A stretch of 64,000 nucleotides of DNA from Mimachlamys varia. Taxonomy: Eukaryota; Mollusca; Bivalvia; Pectinida; Pectinidae. Position 1 is the first letter of the stretch. Each line of letters opens with the position of its first letter. The notes beneath the pieces are model-generated. The model was not told where the DNA came from. It did no database searches and worked only from the letters and a program-made list of their open reading frames with translations. The stretch lies in assembly GCA_947623455.1 (NCBI GenBank), contig OX392527.1:14070001-14134000 (forward strand), read 5' to 3'. Shown here one piece after another: positions 10,851-21,580 of the stretch. The position numbers were made by a program, and so were the translations under genes.

Positions 10851-11322
10851 ATCTTGCTGTATGCAGTGATAAATCTAGGATTTGTGGTTGTGGGTCCTTG
10901 TGACCCACAAGTTTTAAATGTATGGGTCCTAGTAACTGCTGCCGCAGGCAGCAGCCGAGGAGCGAAGCGACGAGGTGGGGGGAGGGTGCGGGAGGGGGCC
11001 ACTGCCCCCGCCCGCAAGGGGGGTATTGGGGGTCTCCCCCAGAAAAATTTGAGAATATAGATGCAAAATCCTGCATTCTGAGCATATTTCAAGTAACAAT
11101 TCATACTTTTGACATTGTCAGAAATGTTCTTTTTTTTTAATTATATCATCACAAAAATTAATACTGTGGCTTCTACACCTCATCCCTTCCCAGCCTAAAA
11201 CATCCTGGTTACACCATTCACTCATTATAAAAGACAGTACAAACTAAAATAACATCAAGTATTATTTATTTTCTTAATACTCAGTAACAAGTACATGAAT
11301 ATGTACTTGGCATTTCACTAGT

Positions 11323-11884
11323 CTACTTTAAGGCCTTCAACTTGTATAACCGCCTCTCTTTGCCCTCCTTCCAATGCTGCAATGTTGCCTCAAAGTTGTA
11401 ATCTTGTCTTGATGGTCCGAGTCTTACTCGCATCAGCATGTCCTGCTTATCTATATTAAGCCGATTGTGAGAGGGAGTCAGCGTCTGGTTTTGTACGGAG
11501 AACCCCCTCTCACAACCAGCTGTGTGAATGGCAAGAGTGAGGGCCAACTGCGCCAAAACAATAACATTGGGGAATTCTTTTCCGTGGAACTTATTGATAA
11601 GCCCCCAGAGAATTTGCATCGAGTCACGAGGGTACTGTTCGGCAAGGACTACCCTTTTCAGCAAAGCCCATTCAGACTTAGTATCTGTCTCATTTATTAA
11701 TGGAGGTGTTGTTTTTCTGTCGGTCCCCCCATCAACTTTCCATTCCACCGACTGCTCATTTCCATAGTGCTGGCATAGTTTCTCCACCTCCTTATTGCCG
11801 TACTCCTCCAGCTGTTCTGTGGAAAGGAAACTTATGGGCCTCATACACAGGATTCCAAATGCTGTTATGAAGTCATCAGGGAAC
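11323..11884 (-). CDS. hAT transposase-like, terminal exon with hATC dimerisation domain
   Basis: It begins after acceptor CATTTCTCAG and ends at a stop at 11323. The last ~80 residues are the hAT C-terminal dimerisation domain: AIHTAGCERGFSVQN, then NRLNIDKQDMLMRVRLG. The glutamate in GCERGFS corresponds to the third residue of the hAT DDE triad. The terminal region ends in a basic tail (KEGKERRLYKLKALK). Intact over 187 codons, suggesting recent activity or co-option. Confidence 0.85.
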
Positions 11885-11979
11885 CTGAGAAATGAATTAA
11901 AAACAGTTATTTAAAATAAGCAATGTTTGCTTTCAATTTGTATTTCAATCATTAAGTTTAACTTAAAATTGTTTATTAC

Positions 11980-12170
11980 CTGGCCTTAATATTGGCCTCT
12001 AAAGCATCGATAAACTCCTCAGTCAGCTTTTGAAGGTTGAATGGGGCACTCTTGTGTATGTGGTGCTCCTTGTATACTCCAGGCTGGAGCTCTTGTTTCA
12101 GTAGCTTTAGGTGGGGTGTCTCTAATGACTTAACCTTAGCAAGGTCTGCTAAACAATGCTTCAACTTCAC
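11980..12170 (-). CDS. hAT transposase-like, exon 3 of remnant
   Basis: Minus-strand acceptor GTACTTTCAG and donor GTAATA; 63 codons plus two bases of an arginine codon. It encodes a largely helical, lysine-rich stretch (VKLKHCLADLAKVKSLE to EEFIDALEANIKA) like the insertion domain of hAT proteins. No stops; it joins exons 2 and 4 in phase. Confidence 0.68.
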
Positions 12171-12437
12171 CTGAAAGTACCATTTATGCTCTGTTAAATT
12201 AATTAATAGATGAATTAAGCTGCATCTCTTTCATAAAATGCATAATCATCAAATACCTTATTATCTTTTTCCTTACTCCATTTTACTGTACAAGATCATG
12301 TTGGCTATTCACTAAGAAATATGAGTAACTTTAGAAACCCTTTTTACAGGTTATCATCAACAAATTCTTTGTTTTCATTGATAACTATTTTTTTTCAAAG
12401 AAAATGCCATTGCCATTACAAAAATACATACTGTTAC

Positions 12438-12545
12438 CAAAGCCACATCAACATTCTCTGTCTGAAAGAACTGGGAGAGAACAGTTACAGGTGCCATTGC
12501 ATCCATCATCATATAGCAAATTGATATGAACTTCTCGCATCCAAT
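12438..12545 (-). CDS. hAT transposase-like, exon 2 of remnant
   Basis: Thirty-six codons, phase 0 at both ends, acceptor AACTCATTTCAG and donor GTAACA on the minus strand. It reads IGCEKFISICYMMMDAM, then APVTVLSQFFQTENVDVAL. It was called because it is exactly in phase between exons 1 and 3 and has good borders. Confidence 0.66.
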
Positions 12546-12783
12546 CTGAAATGAGTTTAAATTGCAATCTTTTGTTTATTCCAAAAACTATTGTCTATAT
12601 ATCTTTTTATGATAATTATGTCCTTATTTTATTTATTTATCTATTTTTTCATAATTTTTATTTGCTTTATTTTTTAACAATAAGTACTGAATAACAAAGA
12701 AATTCAAGTTGATGTGATTTTCCTAATTCAATAGACTTTTCATAATAGATATTTTTTTAAGTGACTTATAATAATTAATTTAC

Positions 12784-13145
12784 CTTCGTTCTTAACCCTG
12801 CTGCTTTGGGGTCAGCAGATGGGACAATATCAGAAAGGTATGACAAAAGGCTGTCAAGGGAGCGGTACACGTTGGTCAGTGCCTCGAAATATGACAACCA
12901 TCGGACAGAGTGGAGCTCCTTCACAGTTATCACGGGTTCATCCAAAACTTTCTGTATATCATGGAGACGAGCTTCTCTTTTACTACTCCCTTTAAAGTAG
13001 TAAAACAAATCTGTCAAGATTTGTTGATGGGCCTTTAGCACAGGAATTTTTGCAGCAGCCTGGGAGGTGCAAAGTGCCAATTTATGGGCAACGCAATGGA
13101 CATTCACACAGTGTGGATTCCCACGTTTGATAATTGCAGCAGCGC
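12784..13145 (-). CDS. hAT transposase-like, exon 1 of remnant (RNase H-like core part)
   Basis: On the minus strand an acceptor ending GGTACTTTTAG opens the exon and AAG|GTAAAT closes it. It begins with two bases of a split codon, so at least one exon should precede it. Residues include NVHCVAHKLALCTSQA and LHSVRWLSYFEA, the CVAH..L and S.RW motifs typical of KIAA1586/ZNF862-like hAT proteins. About 120 residues without a stop. The upstream partner exon was not found. Confidence 0.75.
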
Positions 13146-13230
13146 CTAAAAGTACCAGAAAGTAAATTTGTGTTGACAATATTATATAGATAGTCAACAT
13201 ACATAATTGTGCATATTTTACAAATATTAA

Positions 13231-13711
13231 TGTAGCCCAGGGTAACATATCTGGGCCTTTGTACCTGTTATTGTGTGAGTGTGGTAGAATGGTGTATGTG
13301 GTCACGTGTGTAGTGTGTATGTCCTGAGTATCTCTTGGGCTTTACCAGTGACAAACGGACTGTATGACTTGCCACAGACTTTACCCAGCACTTCCTAACC
13401 GCCCTAAGCCCTCTGTTTCTATCCGCCAAAAGTCACTCCAGACTGGGACTCGCAACAGTCCAGATTGGCGAACCTTATATATGTATCCAACAGTTATAAT
13501 GCTGGAGTCAGTCTTCACAGACTATGCTCGGGGAGCATGGTAAGTGTATGCATGTGTTAATGGTTTGTCCTTTCGTTTCGTGATATAGACTATTCTATAT
13601 TTGTGTGTGATGGTTGTGTATTTATGTTGTAGGTTTTTCATGTATACAAATAAATCAATAGAAGAGCCCATGCTTTGGAGTTTGTGGTTGTAATTGCCAC
13701 CCCGGCTTACA
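13231..13711 (+). mobile_element. Solo LTR of a retrotransposon
   Basis: A 481-bp block begins TGTAGCCCAGGG and ends CCCGGCTTACA (TG...CA, imperfect inverted ends), flanked by TTAA at 13227-13230 and 13712-13715. Inside are a TATA-like CTTATATATG (about 13474) and a polyadenylation signal AATAAA (13649-13654) near the 3' end, in the order expected of U3-R-U5. No internal retroviral-type coding region or second LTR is present, so it probably arose by LTR-LTR recombination. The + orientation follows from the TATA and AATAAA signals. Confidence 0.75.
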
Positions 13712-13912
13712 TTAATAATGATTATCTATCATGTAAATGTTAGAATTATTGTTTCAGCTAATAAAAACATAACTTTGATGTGTTTGTTAATTATTTAAAA
13801 ATTAAGTACAAATGCAGCAGTGTACTTCAAATATCATGTTTCTTTATGAACATGTTTTTTAATAGATCTTCGTGATTTTAATTTATTGGAATTAATGTCA
13901 TCGCTAAGTTGA
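13712..13912. other. Short AT-rich intron spacer
   Basis: Lies between the solo LTR and the 33-bp array; nothing recognised. In particular no upstream hAT exon is visible on the minus strand. Confidence 0.5.
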
Positions 13913-14301
13913 TAGTTTAAGGTGTACAAACCTGTGAACTGATGACAGTTTAAGGTATACAAACCTGTGAACTGATGACAGTTTAAGGTATACAAACCTG
14001 TGAACTGATGACAGTTTAAGATATACAAACCTGTGAACTGATGACAGTTTAAGGTATACAAACCTGTGAACTGATGACAGTTTAAGGTATACAACCTCGT
14101 GAACTGTTGACAGTGTAAGGTATACAAACCTGTGAACTGTTGACAGTGTAAGGTGTACAAACCTCGTGAACTGATGACAGTTTAAGGTATACAAACCTGT
14201 GAACTGTTGACAGTGTAAGGTATACAAACCTGTGAACTGTTGACAGTGTAAGGTATACAAACCTGTGAACTGTTGACAGTGTAAGGTATACAAACCTGTG
14301 A
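13913..14301. repeat. 33-bp minisatellite, about 12 copies
   Basis: The unit contains AAGGTATACAAACCTGTGAA followed by CTGATGACAGTTT; the right half uses CTGTTGACAGTGT instead. There is a clean switch from the GATGACAGTTT subtype to the GTTGACAGTGT subtype around 14100, with one relapse. It is open on the minus strand as an 11-residue period, which follows from 33 = 3 x 11 and is not coding evidence. Confidence 0.96.
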
Positions 14302-14986
14302 TCACCTCATTGATGAATTTCTTCAGACCAATTTTCATACAATGATTATTGCTGTAATGTTCTTTTGTGTGCAAGAGTTAATTTCCTTAGACATTCTAGC
14401 ATGTATTTGCAGGTTGTTTGTAGGGGTTGTTTCCCATAGGTCATATAATTTCCCTCTTGACTTTGTACTTCAGGTTTTAATGATCCAAACTCACAGCTAG
14501 AAGCTAAGTATATTTGGACAGATTTATATACAATATTTTAAGGTTTTAGGCTTATTGGCTAAAAAGATGGCAAATCTGGTGACTCCCAAAGGAGTGAGTA
14601 AGGTAGTTTTTGTGTAATTGTTGAGATTTTGTGCTACTCTCCAGAGTTGTGCATAAGAGAATGTGTCGCATGCTGCAGGCTTTGAAAGCTTAATATATAG
14701 CATTAAATCAGTTTAATCAGCTTGTTATTGGTGTGAGGCTGACATGTACTGTACTGTGTACCCTACAGGGGTCACGCTGATCACATGTTAGCGGAATTCA
14801 TTGTCTGATTTTTTAGCTACATAAGATGGAACTAGATAATTATGAGGATAACACTTACGAGATGACCGAGAATGTACATGTAACTTATGATCCTATATAA
14901 AGTTATGAATTTGTGTGTCATGTGTATTATGTTTTATCTTTAATTTGGATTCATCACCTTTTTCCTTTCTGTTTTTTTTTTATCAG
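14302..14986. other. Intron before exon h
   Basis: Unique AT-rich sequence ending in the pyrimidine-rich acceptor tract of exon h. No element recognised. Confidence 0.55.
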
Positions 14987-15035
14987 AATGAAGCTCAGTT
15001 TGTTCTCAGGGAAACTTTCGACAAGGAAAATTTAG
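14987..15035 (+). CDS. TXNDC11: TXNDC11-like exon h (short)
   Basis: A 49-base exon after a pyrimidine-rich acceptor ending TATCAG, with donor GTAAGA. It reads NEAQFVLRETFDKENL plus one base. Phase 0 entry follows exon g and phase 1 exit fits exon i, so the joined protein reads IVDEK-NEAQFVL...NLA-QFIINY, the spacing expected in this family. Confidence 0.85.
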
Positions 15036-15962
15036 GTAAGATGCATTCATTTTTATACACCCATAGAAGTTTGGATGGGCACTGTGTCCACTCAATATCC
15101 TGAGTAATTTTCGTAAATTACCATAACAGCATGGTCAAGTTAGATAACCACTATTGTCCAACTGTAATTTTACAGACTTATTGTAGCGGGTGGGAATATG
15201 TGGGGATAAAATTATGACAAAGCTGCTGGGTTCGTTTTCTTTCTTTTATGTAATAGATGCAGATTAAAACATTCTGAAACATACAGTAAAATACGCATAA
15301 GCTCTACAGTACATGAAAATATGCCATTACAAGATAAAATATGAGAATTACAAATCTTAACAAATTAATGATCAGTATGTATACTTGGATGATAAAATAT
15401 GCAATTAAACCTTTTCGTTACTTATCCCTATATTTTCCAATTATGAATAATACTCAGATTTACATGAATGATATAAATTACTTTAAAGCAAAATAGTCAT
15501 TTTACTTTACACATTATCAATACACAATATTTATCTATGACGTTTACAATATACTATTCAAATTCCAATCACATTTATCAATATATACTAGAAGAACAGT
15601 ACTAAATATAAAGAAACTTACAACATGTATCGTGCGCTAATGTATAGCATGGCTTTAGCCCAAAATGTCGTCTCACGTCAATTATCTGTATAATAGACAA
15701 TGAAGTAAATATAATATGACTACGTTAACATTGTATAACACCAAATGCATAACGCTTAACTTTCACAATATATATATATAACTTCTATCGCTATTACAAC
15801 TATCCGAACCTCCATATACATGAAGTATCGTATATTCAAACTGATCAGATTAACAATTCATTTAAAAATATCATTACATTTACCATTCACGCTAATCATA
15901 CACTCGGGGACATAATACTATGGAAAAGGGTAAAATACATAATCACACTCATTGAAATATAT
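15036..15962. other. Start of the 15.5-kb intron after exon h
   Basis: AT-rich, unique by eye. TGTAGCGGGTGGGAATATG at 15185 resembles an LTR start, but I could not find a matching TG...CA end or target duplication, so no element is called. Confidence 0.45.
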
Positions 15963-16650
15963 CATGCTTCTAGGGCTTTTGGTATTTCAGAAGAAGTGGT
16001 TTGAATGTTTTAACAGATTTGGCCCCTGTGACCTTGAATGTAAGTCAAGGTAATTTCTTTTCGCAAACTTTTTCGGGCTTTATCCAAGGAACCTTTCAGC
16101 GAAATACCATGATTCTAGGGCTTTTGGTATTTCAGAAGAAGTCTTTTGAATGTTTTAACAGATTTGACCCCTGTGACCTTGAATATAGGTCAAGGTCATT
16201 TCTTTTCGCAAACTTTGTTGGGCTTCATCCAAGGAACTTTTCAGCCAAATACCATGTTTCTAGGGCTTTTGGTATTTCAGCAGAAGTCGTTTAAAGGTTT
16301 AACAGATTCGACCCCTGTGACCTTGAATATAGGTCAAGGTAATTTCTTTTCACAGACTTTGTCGGGCTTCATTCAGGGAACCTTTCAGCCAAATATCATG
16401 CTTCTAGGGCTTTTGGTATTTCAGAAGAAGTCGTTTGAATGTTTTAACAGATTTGGCCCCTGTGACCTTGAATATAGGTCAAGGTCATTTCTTTTCGCAA
16501 ACTTTGTCGGGCTTCATTCAAGGAACCTTTCAGCCAAATATCATGCTTCTAGGGCTTTTGGTATTTCAGAAGAAGTCGTTTAAAGGTTTTAACAGATTTG
16601 ACCCCTGTGACCTTGAATATAGGTCAAGGTCATTTCTTTTCGCAAACTTT
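15963..16650. repeat. 145-bp tandem repeat, left part (about 5 units)
   Basis: Units contain GGGCTTTTGGTATTTCAGAA, GTTTTAACAGATTTGACCCC, TGTGACCTTGAATATAGGTC and GCAAACTTTGTCGGGCTTCA at 145-bp spacing. The array is broken by a LINE insertion and resumes at 18093. Alternate units differ consistently (GTTTAAAGGTT versus GTTTGAATGTT; GACCCC versus GGCCCC), giving a 290-bp two-unit higher order. Confidence 0.95.
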
Positions 16651-18092
16651 TTTTTTTTTTTTTTTGTAAATTTTTTTGTTATTTTCATAAGACAATACAA
16701 AGACATTTTACATATTATTACACACACATTTCATCACAAACCCAAACACACATGCATACATAGTACATACATACGCACACACAGCATATATACATGCATA
16801 CACACATGCGCACATACACACGCACAGGCCAGCAATATACAATGTTTACGCCCATATGTAGATGCATTACATAAAGCTATACTTGCATGTATGCATACAC
16901 ACATGTACCATATATATATATATATATACATACATACAAATGCCCACACATGCATACATACATGCCCGCACACCTACATTTTACATGATTGCATGTGAAA
17001 GACATGGCTATGCACATACACTCATAGATGCATGCAAGCATACACACACATGTACACATGCAAACATAATACATGCACACCCGCATACATATATACATGC
17101 ATACCACATACATGAATGTAAAAGCTCAAGTATATTACATTATCCCAGGCTCTATCACAAAACTTTCACTTCATATGGAGCACAGGTTGTGTTATAATGT
17201 GTTTTACTGAATTAATGAATATAGTATTACAATATGGAAACACCATCGTTGTTTAGGATAATCACATTCCATAATATGTCATACCCCATGTACATGTACA
17301 TATACAAGTTCATATTCATAAGTACAACAAAGCATGACATATCATGGAATGTGATCCATTGAATCATCAGTTAAGCCTGTTTATCATTCACCTTTATATA
17401 CTGTAAAAGGCTGATTTCACATGAAATTAATTAACTAGTTTAACAAATTCAATATTAGATTTATGTGTTCTCATACCAAATGCTCCACATATAGTAAACA
17501 ATCATTAAAAGGGGGACAATATGCAATACCTTTACTTGTTTCATACGCAAAACATAGACACAAACATAAGCTCACACAAAACACAAGCACATAATATATA
17601 TATATACACGTCCGTATTCTCAGTGTTTCAATGTTTAAACATTATTAAATTTATATACTCAGACTGTAAGTAATAGCCCAGATTCTTCTCATCTTACATG
17701 TACATGTTAGATATAGAATATACATTTTAACTATAATAATGATAGTAGTGATTTTATCTTTATCTTTATGTCAGCTAAGTGGTATTAATATTATATATCT
17801 TGATGCATAGAGGATTGTTATAACATTATAATGTATTTATTGTTGTACTCGGGGTGTAAAAATACTAGACCATGATACCCAAGTTTTATCAAATTTTTCA
17901 GTTTCGCCACTCCCTTCCGCTACAGCTTTGTCAATTTCATATCTATTACATAAATATTTCTTAAATGCTGTCAAATTGGGTTTTCTTTTCTGTCTTGAGC
18001 TAGAATATATAAAGAATTTAACATGGATCATAATGGTATTAAGTGGAACTGATTTTTGAAATTCAGAAGTTTTTCCAAATAAAATAATATCA
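16651..18092 (-). mobile_element. 5'-truncated LINE with poly(A) tail and 16-bp target-site duplication
   Basis: On the + strand the insertion starts with a poly(T) run (the poly(A) tail of a minus-strand element) and interrupts the 145-bp array. The duplicated target TCTTTTCGCAAACTTT flanks it exactly at 16635-16650 and 18093-18108. The body has a reverse-transcriptase C-terminal fragment at its 5' end (17837-18092) and then about 1.2 kb of 3' UTR rich in CATACACACA/ATACATAC microsatellite. Poly(A), a long target duplication and 5' truncation are the marks of target-primed reverse transcription. Confidence 0.87.
17837..18092 (-). pseudogene. LINE ORF2 C-terminal fragment
   Basis: About 85 residues reading DIILFGKTSEF to a lysine/aromatic-rich stretch, including FFIYSSSRQKRKPN and YEIDKAVAEGSG, ending at a TAA. 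This F(I/V)YSS..., YEI-K and terminal W arrangement is typical of the end of L1/Tx1-like LINE polymerases after the RT domain. The catalytic domains are lost by truncation. The apparent ATG upstream lies in the flanking 145-bp repeat and is not part of the element. Confidence 0.72.
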
Positions 18093-19286
18093 TCTTTTCG
18101 CAAACTTTGTCGGGCTTCATCCAAGGAACTTTTCAGCCAAATATCATATTTCTAGGGCTTTTGGTATTTCAGAAGAAGTCGTTTAAAGGTTTTAACAGAT
18201 TTGACCTCTGTGACCTTGAATATAGGTCAAGGTTATTTTTTTTCGCAAACTTTGTCGGGCTTCATTCAAGGAACCTTTCAGCCAAATATTACGCTTCTAG
18301 GGCTTTTGGTATTTCAGAAAAAGTGGTTTGAATGTTTTAACAGATTTGGCCCCTGTGACCTTGAATATAGGTCAAGGTCATTTCTTTTCGCAAACTTTGT
18401 CGGGCTTCATCCAAGAAACCTTCCAGCCAAATATCATGCTTCTAGGGCTTTTGGTATTTCAGAAGAAGTCGTTTAAAGGTTTTAACAGATTTGACCCCTG
18501 TGACCTTGAATATAGGTCAAGGTTATTTCTTTTCGCAAACTTTGTCGGGCTTCATTCAAGGAACCTTTCAGCCAAATATTACGCTTCTAGGGCTTTTGGT
18601 ATTTCAGAAAAAGTGGTTTGAATGTTTTAACAGATTTGGCCCCTGTGACCGTGAATATAGGTCAAGGTCATTTCTTTTCGCAAACTTTGTCGGGCTTCAT
18701 CCAAGAAACCTTCCAGCCAAATATCATGCTTCTAGGGCTTTTGGTATTTCAGAAAAAGTCGTTTAAAGGTTTTAACAGATTTGACCCCTGTGACCTTGAA
18801 TATAGGTCAAGGTCATTTCTTTTCGCAAACTTTGTCGGGCTTCATTCAAGGAACCTTCCAGCCAAATATCATGCTTCTAGGGCTTTTGGTATTTCAAAAG
18901 AAGTCGCTCAAAGATTTTATCATCATTCTAGGGAGTTTGGTTTATTAGAAGAAGCCGTTTAAAGGTTAAAATAGATTTAACCTCACTGTGACCTTGAATA
19001 TGGGTCAAGTTTGTTTCTTTTGCAAACTATATTCGGCTTCATCTAAGGAAGCTACCGGTCACATATGAGGTGTCTATGCCTGACGGTATTTTAGAAGAAG
19101 TTGTTTGAATGTTTTGACATTTTTGACCCCTGTGACCTTGAAATTATGTCAAAGTGATTTTTTTTCGTAAACTTTGTTCAGCTCCTTCCAAGAAAGCCTT
19201 TTAGTATTTTAGAAGAAGTCGTTTAAAGTAAAAAGTTGACGGACGCAGGACGGACGGATGGACGACGGACGCTGCACCATCGCATA
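18093..19286. repeat. 145-bp tandem repeat, right part and diverged tail
   Basis: Resumes the array interrupted by the LINE: about six regular units to about 18900, then three shorter, diverged units with the same TTTGACCCCTGTGACCTTGA and AGAAGAAGTCGTTTAAAG blocks. It closes in GACGGACG-rich simple sequence. Regularity falls off toward the right end, where the terminal hairpin lies. Confidence 0.92.
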
Positions 19287-19317
19287 AGCTCACTTGGCCC
19301 TTCGGGCCAGGTGAGCT
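19287..19317. repeat. Terminal hairpin of the dispersed bivalve-type repeat
   Basis: AGCTCACTTGGCCC, loop TTC, GGGCCAGGTGAGCT: a 14-bp stem with one G.T pair. It is followed by AAT, so the end reads CTAA, reminiscent of the hairpin-CTRR end of Helitrons. It marks the right end of the 145-bp repeat domain. An inverted relative lies at 27778. Confidence 0.8.
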
Positions 19318-20122
19318 AATAATATTATAAAAGCTAAAATATTCTGATTAAACTAAAATATGTGTAAGTGTTTTCAGGAAATGCAACAAACTAAGGATGT
19401 GGGGTATACTGTAATCTGGTTGTCTGTCTCTCCGTCCATCTGTCTGTATGCTGAAGTTTGTCAGCAGTCAAAGAACTTCATTCCTTCATCGATTTTCATA
19501 GCGATTAACATTCTTTGAAAGGATTAAAATATCTTTAATGAGTTCGAGTTTCAGGGTACTCTGGTCAAGTCAAGGTCACTGTTGCTGTTTATGGAAAATC
19601 ATTGTCAGCAGCTAGAGGCTTCATTTCATCAGACTTTGCATACTAATAAAGAATAAAGAAAGTTTGAGTTTCAGAGTTGTGGGGTCAAGGTCAATGTTGC
19701 TATTTATAGAAAGTCATTGTCAGCACTCTATATAGCTAGTGGCTTCGTTTCCTCATGGATTTTTCTTCAAATTTCATATACATGTAAAGAATCAACATAT
19801 CTTGAACAAGTTCCAGTTTCAGAGTTGTGGGTCAAGGTCAATGTTGCTATTTATAGAAAGTCATTGTCAGCACTCAACTGGCTTTGTTTCTTCATTGATT
19901 TTCATCAAACTGCACATAGTTATAAAGAACCAAATTATCATTGTTGAGTTAGAGTTTTGGGGTTGTAATTTGTTTGATGAATCACTGCATCTTAATAGTT
20001 TGCTGGGACCGGTAGGGGACATGCATTGCTTCAGTAATTCTCAGTATGCTTGCTTATTTGTCCCTTACAGGGACAACAAATTGGGTGTTTTTTTTTCTTT
20101 CTGTATGGAGTCATCATGAACT
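19318..20122. repeat. Diverged ~135-bp repeats (GGTCAAGGTCAATGTTGC family)
   Basis: Three to four decayed units carry GGTCAAGGTCA(A/C)TGTTGCT, ATTTATAGAAAGTCATTGTC and AGCA..CT, at about 19565, 19685 and 19829. The rest is AT-rich and unassigned. Open stretches at 19717-20119 follow the repeats and have no coding support. Confidence 0.7.
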
Positions 20123-20586
20123 TGTTTATTATAACTGGAAGGCCCTGTTTATTATAACTGGAAGACCCAGTTTATTATAACTGGAAGACCCAGTTTATTA
20201 TAACTGGAAGACCCAGTTTATTATAACTGGAAGACCCAGTTTATTATAACTGGAAGACCCAGTTTATTATAATTGGAAGACCCAGTTTATTATAACTGGA
20301 AGACCCAGTTTATTATAACTGGAAGACCCAGTTTATTATAACTGGAAGACCCAGTTTATTATAACTGGAAGACCCAGTTTATTATAACTGGAAGGCCCTG
20401 TTTATTATAACTGGAAGACCCAGTTTATTATACTGGAAGACCCTGTTTATTATAACTGGAAGACCCAGTTTATTATAACTGGAAGGCCCTGTTTATTATA
20501 ACTGGAAGACCCTGTTTATTATAACTGGAAGACCCTGTTTATTATAACTGGAAGACCCTGTTTATTATAACTGGAAGGCCCTGTTT
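20123..20586. repeat. 23-bp minisatellite, about 20 copies
   Basis: The unit is TTTATTATAACTGGAAGACC plus CAG or CTG. An inner block of GACCCAG units is flanked by GGCCCTG and GACCCTG units on both sides. One unit lacks two bases (TTATACTGG). Confidence 0.97.
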
Positions 20587-21580
20587 AATTTAGAGTAAAG
20601 TATTTTGTCGGCCCGAGCCAAACTTAACACCAAACATTCAGACTTACTTGACTTGAATGCTTTGGTAAGTTTCCCTGTGGTCCCGCTGACTATGAGGTAA
20701 TGTGGTTTGACTGATCATTAAATTCTGCCTAAAATGTTCCTGTTTAGAGAATTAGATCTTCCTTTCTGACAACACCAGATCATTAAATTAAAATCTCCTG
20801 AGCATAAAATTAGACAAATTGTGCAGTAATTGGATTTCTAAATAAAGAAAACGTCGCAGTGTTCAGTGATTTGCATTTGGATGACACTTCTACTGGTATA
20901 TAGACATATCTCCACTCTTTACTGAAGAACAATGATGAAAACTGGCGTTTTCGATCAAACATTTTTCGATCTGATGACATTAATAATCCCCAATAAAATA
21001 TAGCACATTTCCCTCTCCACTTCAGATGTTGATGATTGATCAGGGTGGATTTGTCAGGTAGATGACAAGGCTTTCTCTTACATTGGGCTGAACCCTTCAG
21101 AAAGTACAAAGCTGGTGAGCTGGAGTTCGTTCATACATGTTCTGAGAAAGAGGATTGGTGAAAATGGATGTGATATACTGCTCCCCCGTGTGTTGGGGAG
21201 GTGTCAGTGACTGACACAGATATATGCTCAGCGTAGTTTACTACCTCAAATACAATGCATTTTGTACAATGAGAATTCATAACTATTTTCCAAATGGCAT
21301 TTCTAATGAGTCCATTGTTTGTCTTGTTGAAGATTTCCGATGAAAAAAACTGCTTTGACACTTGGGTGTGACAGTTTGTGTCACAGATGAGGCTTCTGCA
21401 CTGATGCTGTGAGAACCGAGTGCTGAAAGCAATTGCTATATTTAAGAGCTTGTGAAATGTTCAGTAAAGGAAACATGAAATACATTGCATTCCATCATAG
21501 CAAGCCATTATCCAATTTCTAAATACAGTAAACGCCTTCAGTTTATTATTCAATTTCAGTTTTGTATTTTAACTATATCC
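20587..21580. other. Intron spacer between 23-bp and 44-bp arrays
   Basis: Unique sequence. Minus-strand open stretches at 20810-21109 and 21131-21361 have no recognisable domain, no continuing phase and no clear splice frame, so none is called. Confidence 0.5.

Larger units (their letters stand above)
10864..13145 (-). mobile_element. hAT-type DNA transposon remnant with spliced transposase gene
   Basis: Four minus-strand exons encode about 406 residues of a hAT transposase C-terminal half. Their 3' side runs into a GC-rich block (about 10930-11040, AGGAGCGAAGCGACGAGG type) known from 3' regions of invertebrate hAT copies. CAGTGATAAATCTAGG at 10864 could be the terminal inverted repeat, but I found no matching opposite end. 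The N-terminal half (zinc finger and first catalytic Asp) is absent upstream of 13145, where a solo LTR lies. It is therefore 5'-incomplete although the remaining frame is intact. Closest remembered relatives are KIAA1586/ZNF862-like hAT proteins. Confidence 0.7.

Noticed and set aside
10844..11140. Overlapping open frames on both strands in the GC-rich block
   Set aside because: Four overlapping frames in both directions over a known type of GC-rich transposon 3' sequence; no domain seen.
15183..15962. A second LTR starting TGTAGCGGGTGGG
   Set aside because: No matching TG...CA end, TATA/AATAAA order or target duplication could be found.
16001..18962. Open frames of 91-145 residues in the 145-bp repeats
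   Set aside because: Same peptide series in shifted frames at 145-bp steps; consistent with non-coding repeat DNA.
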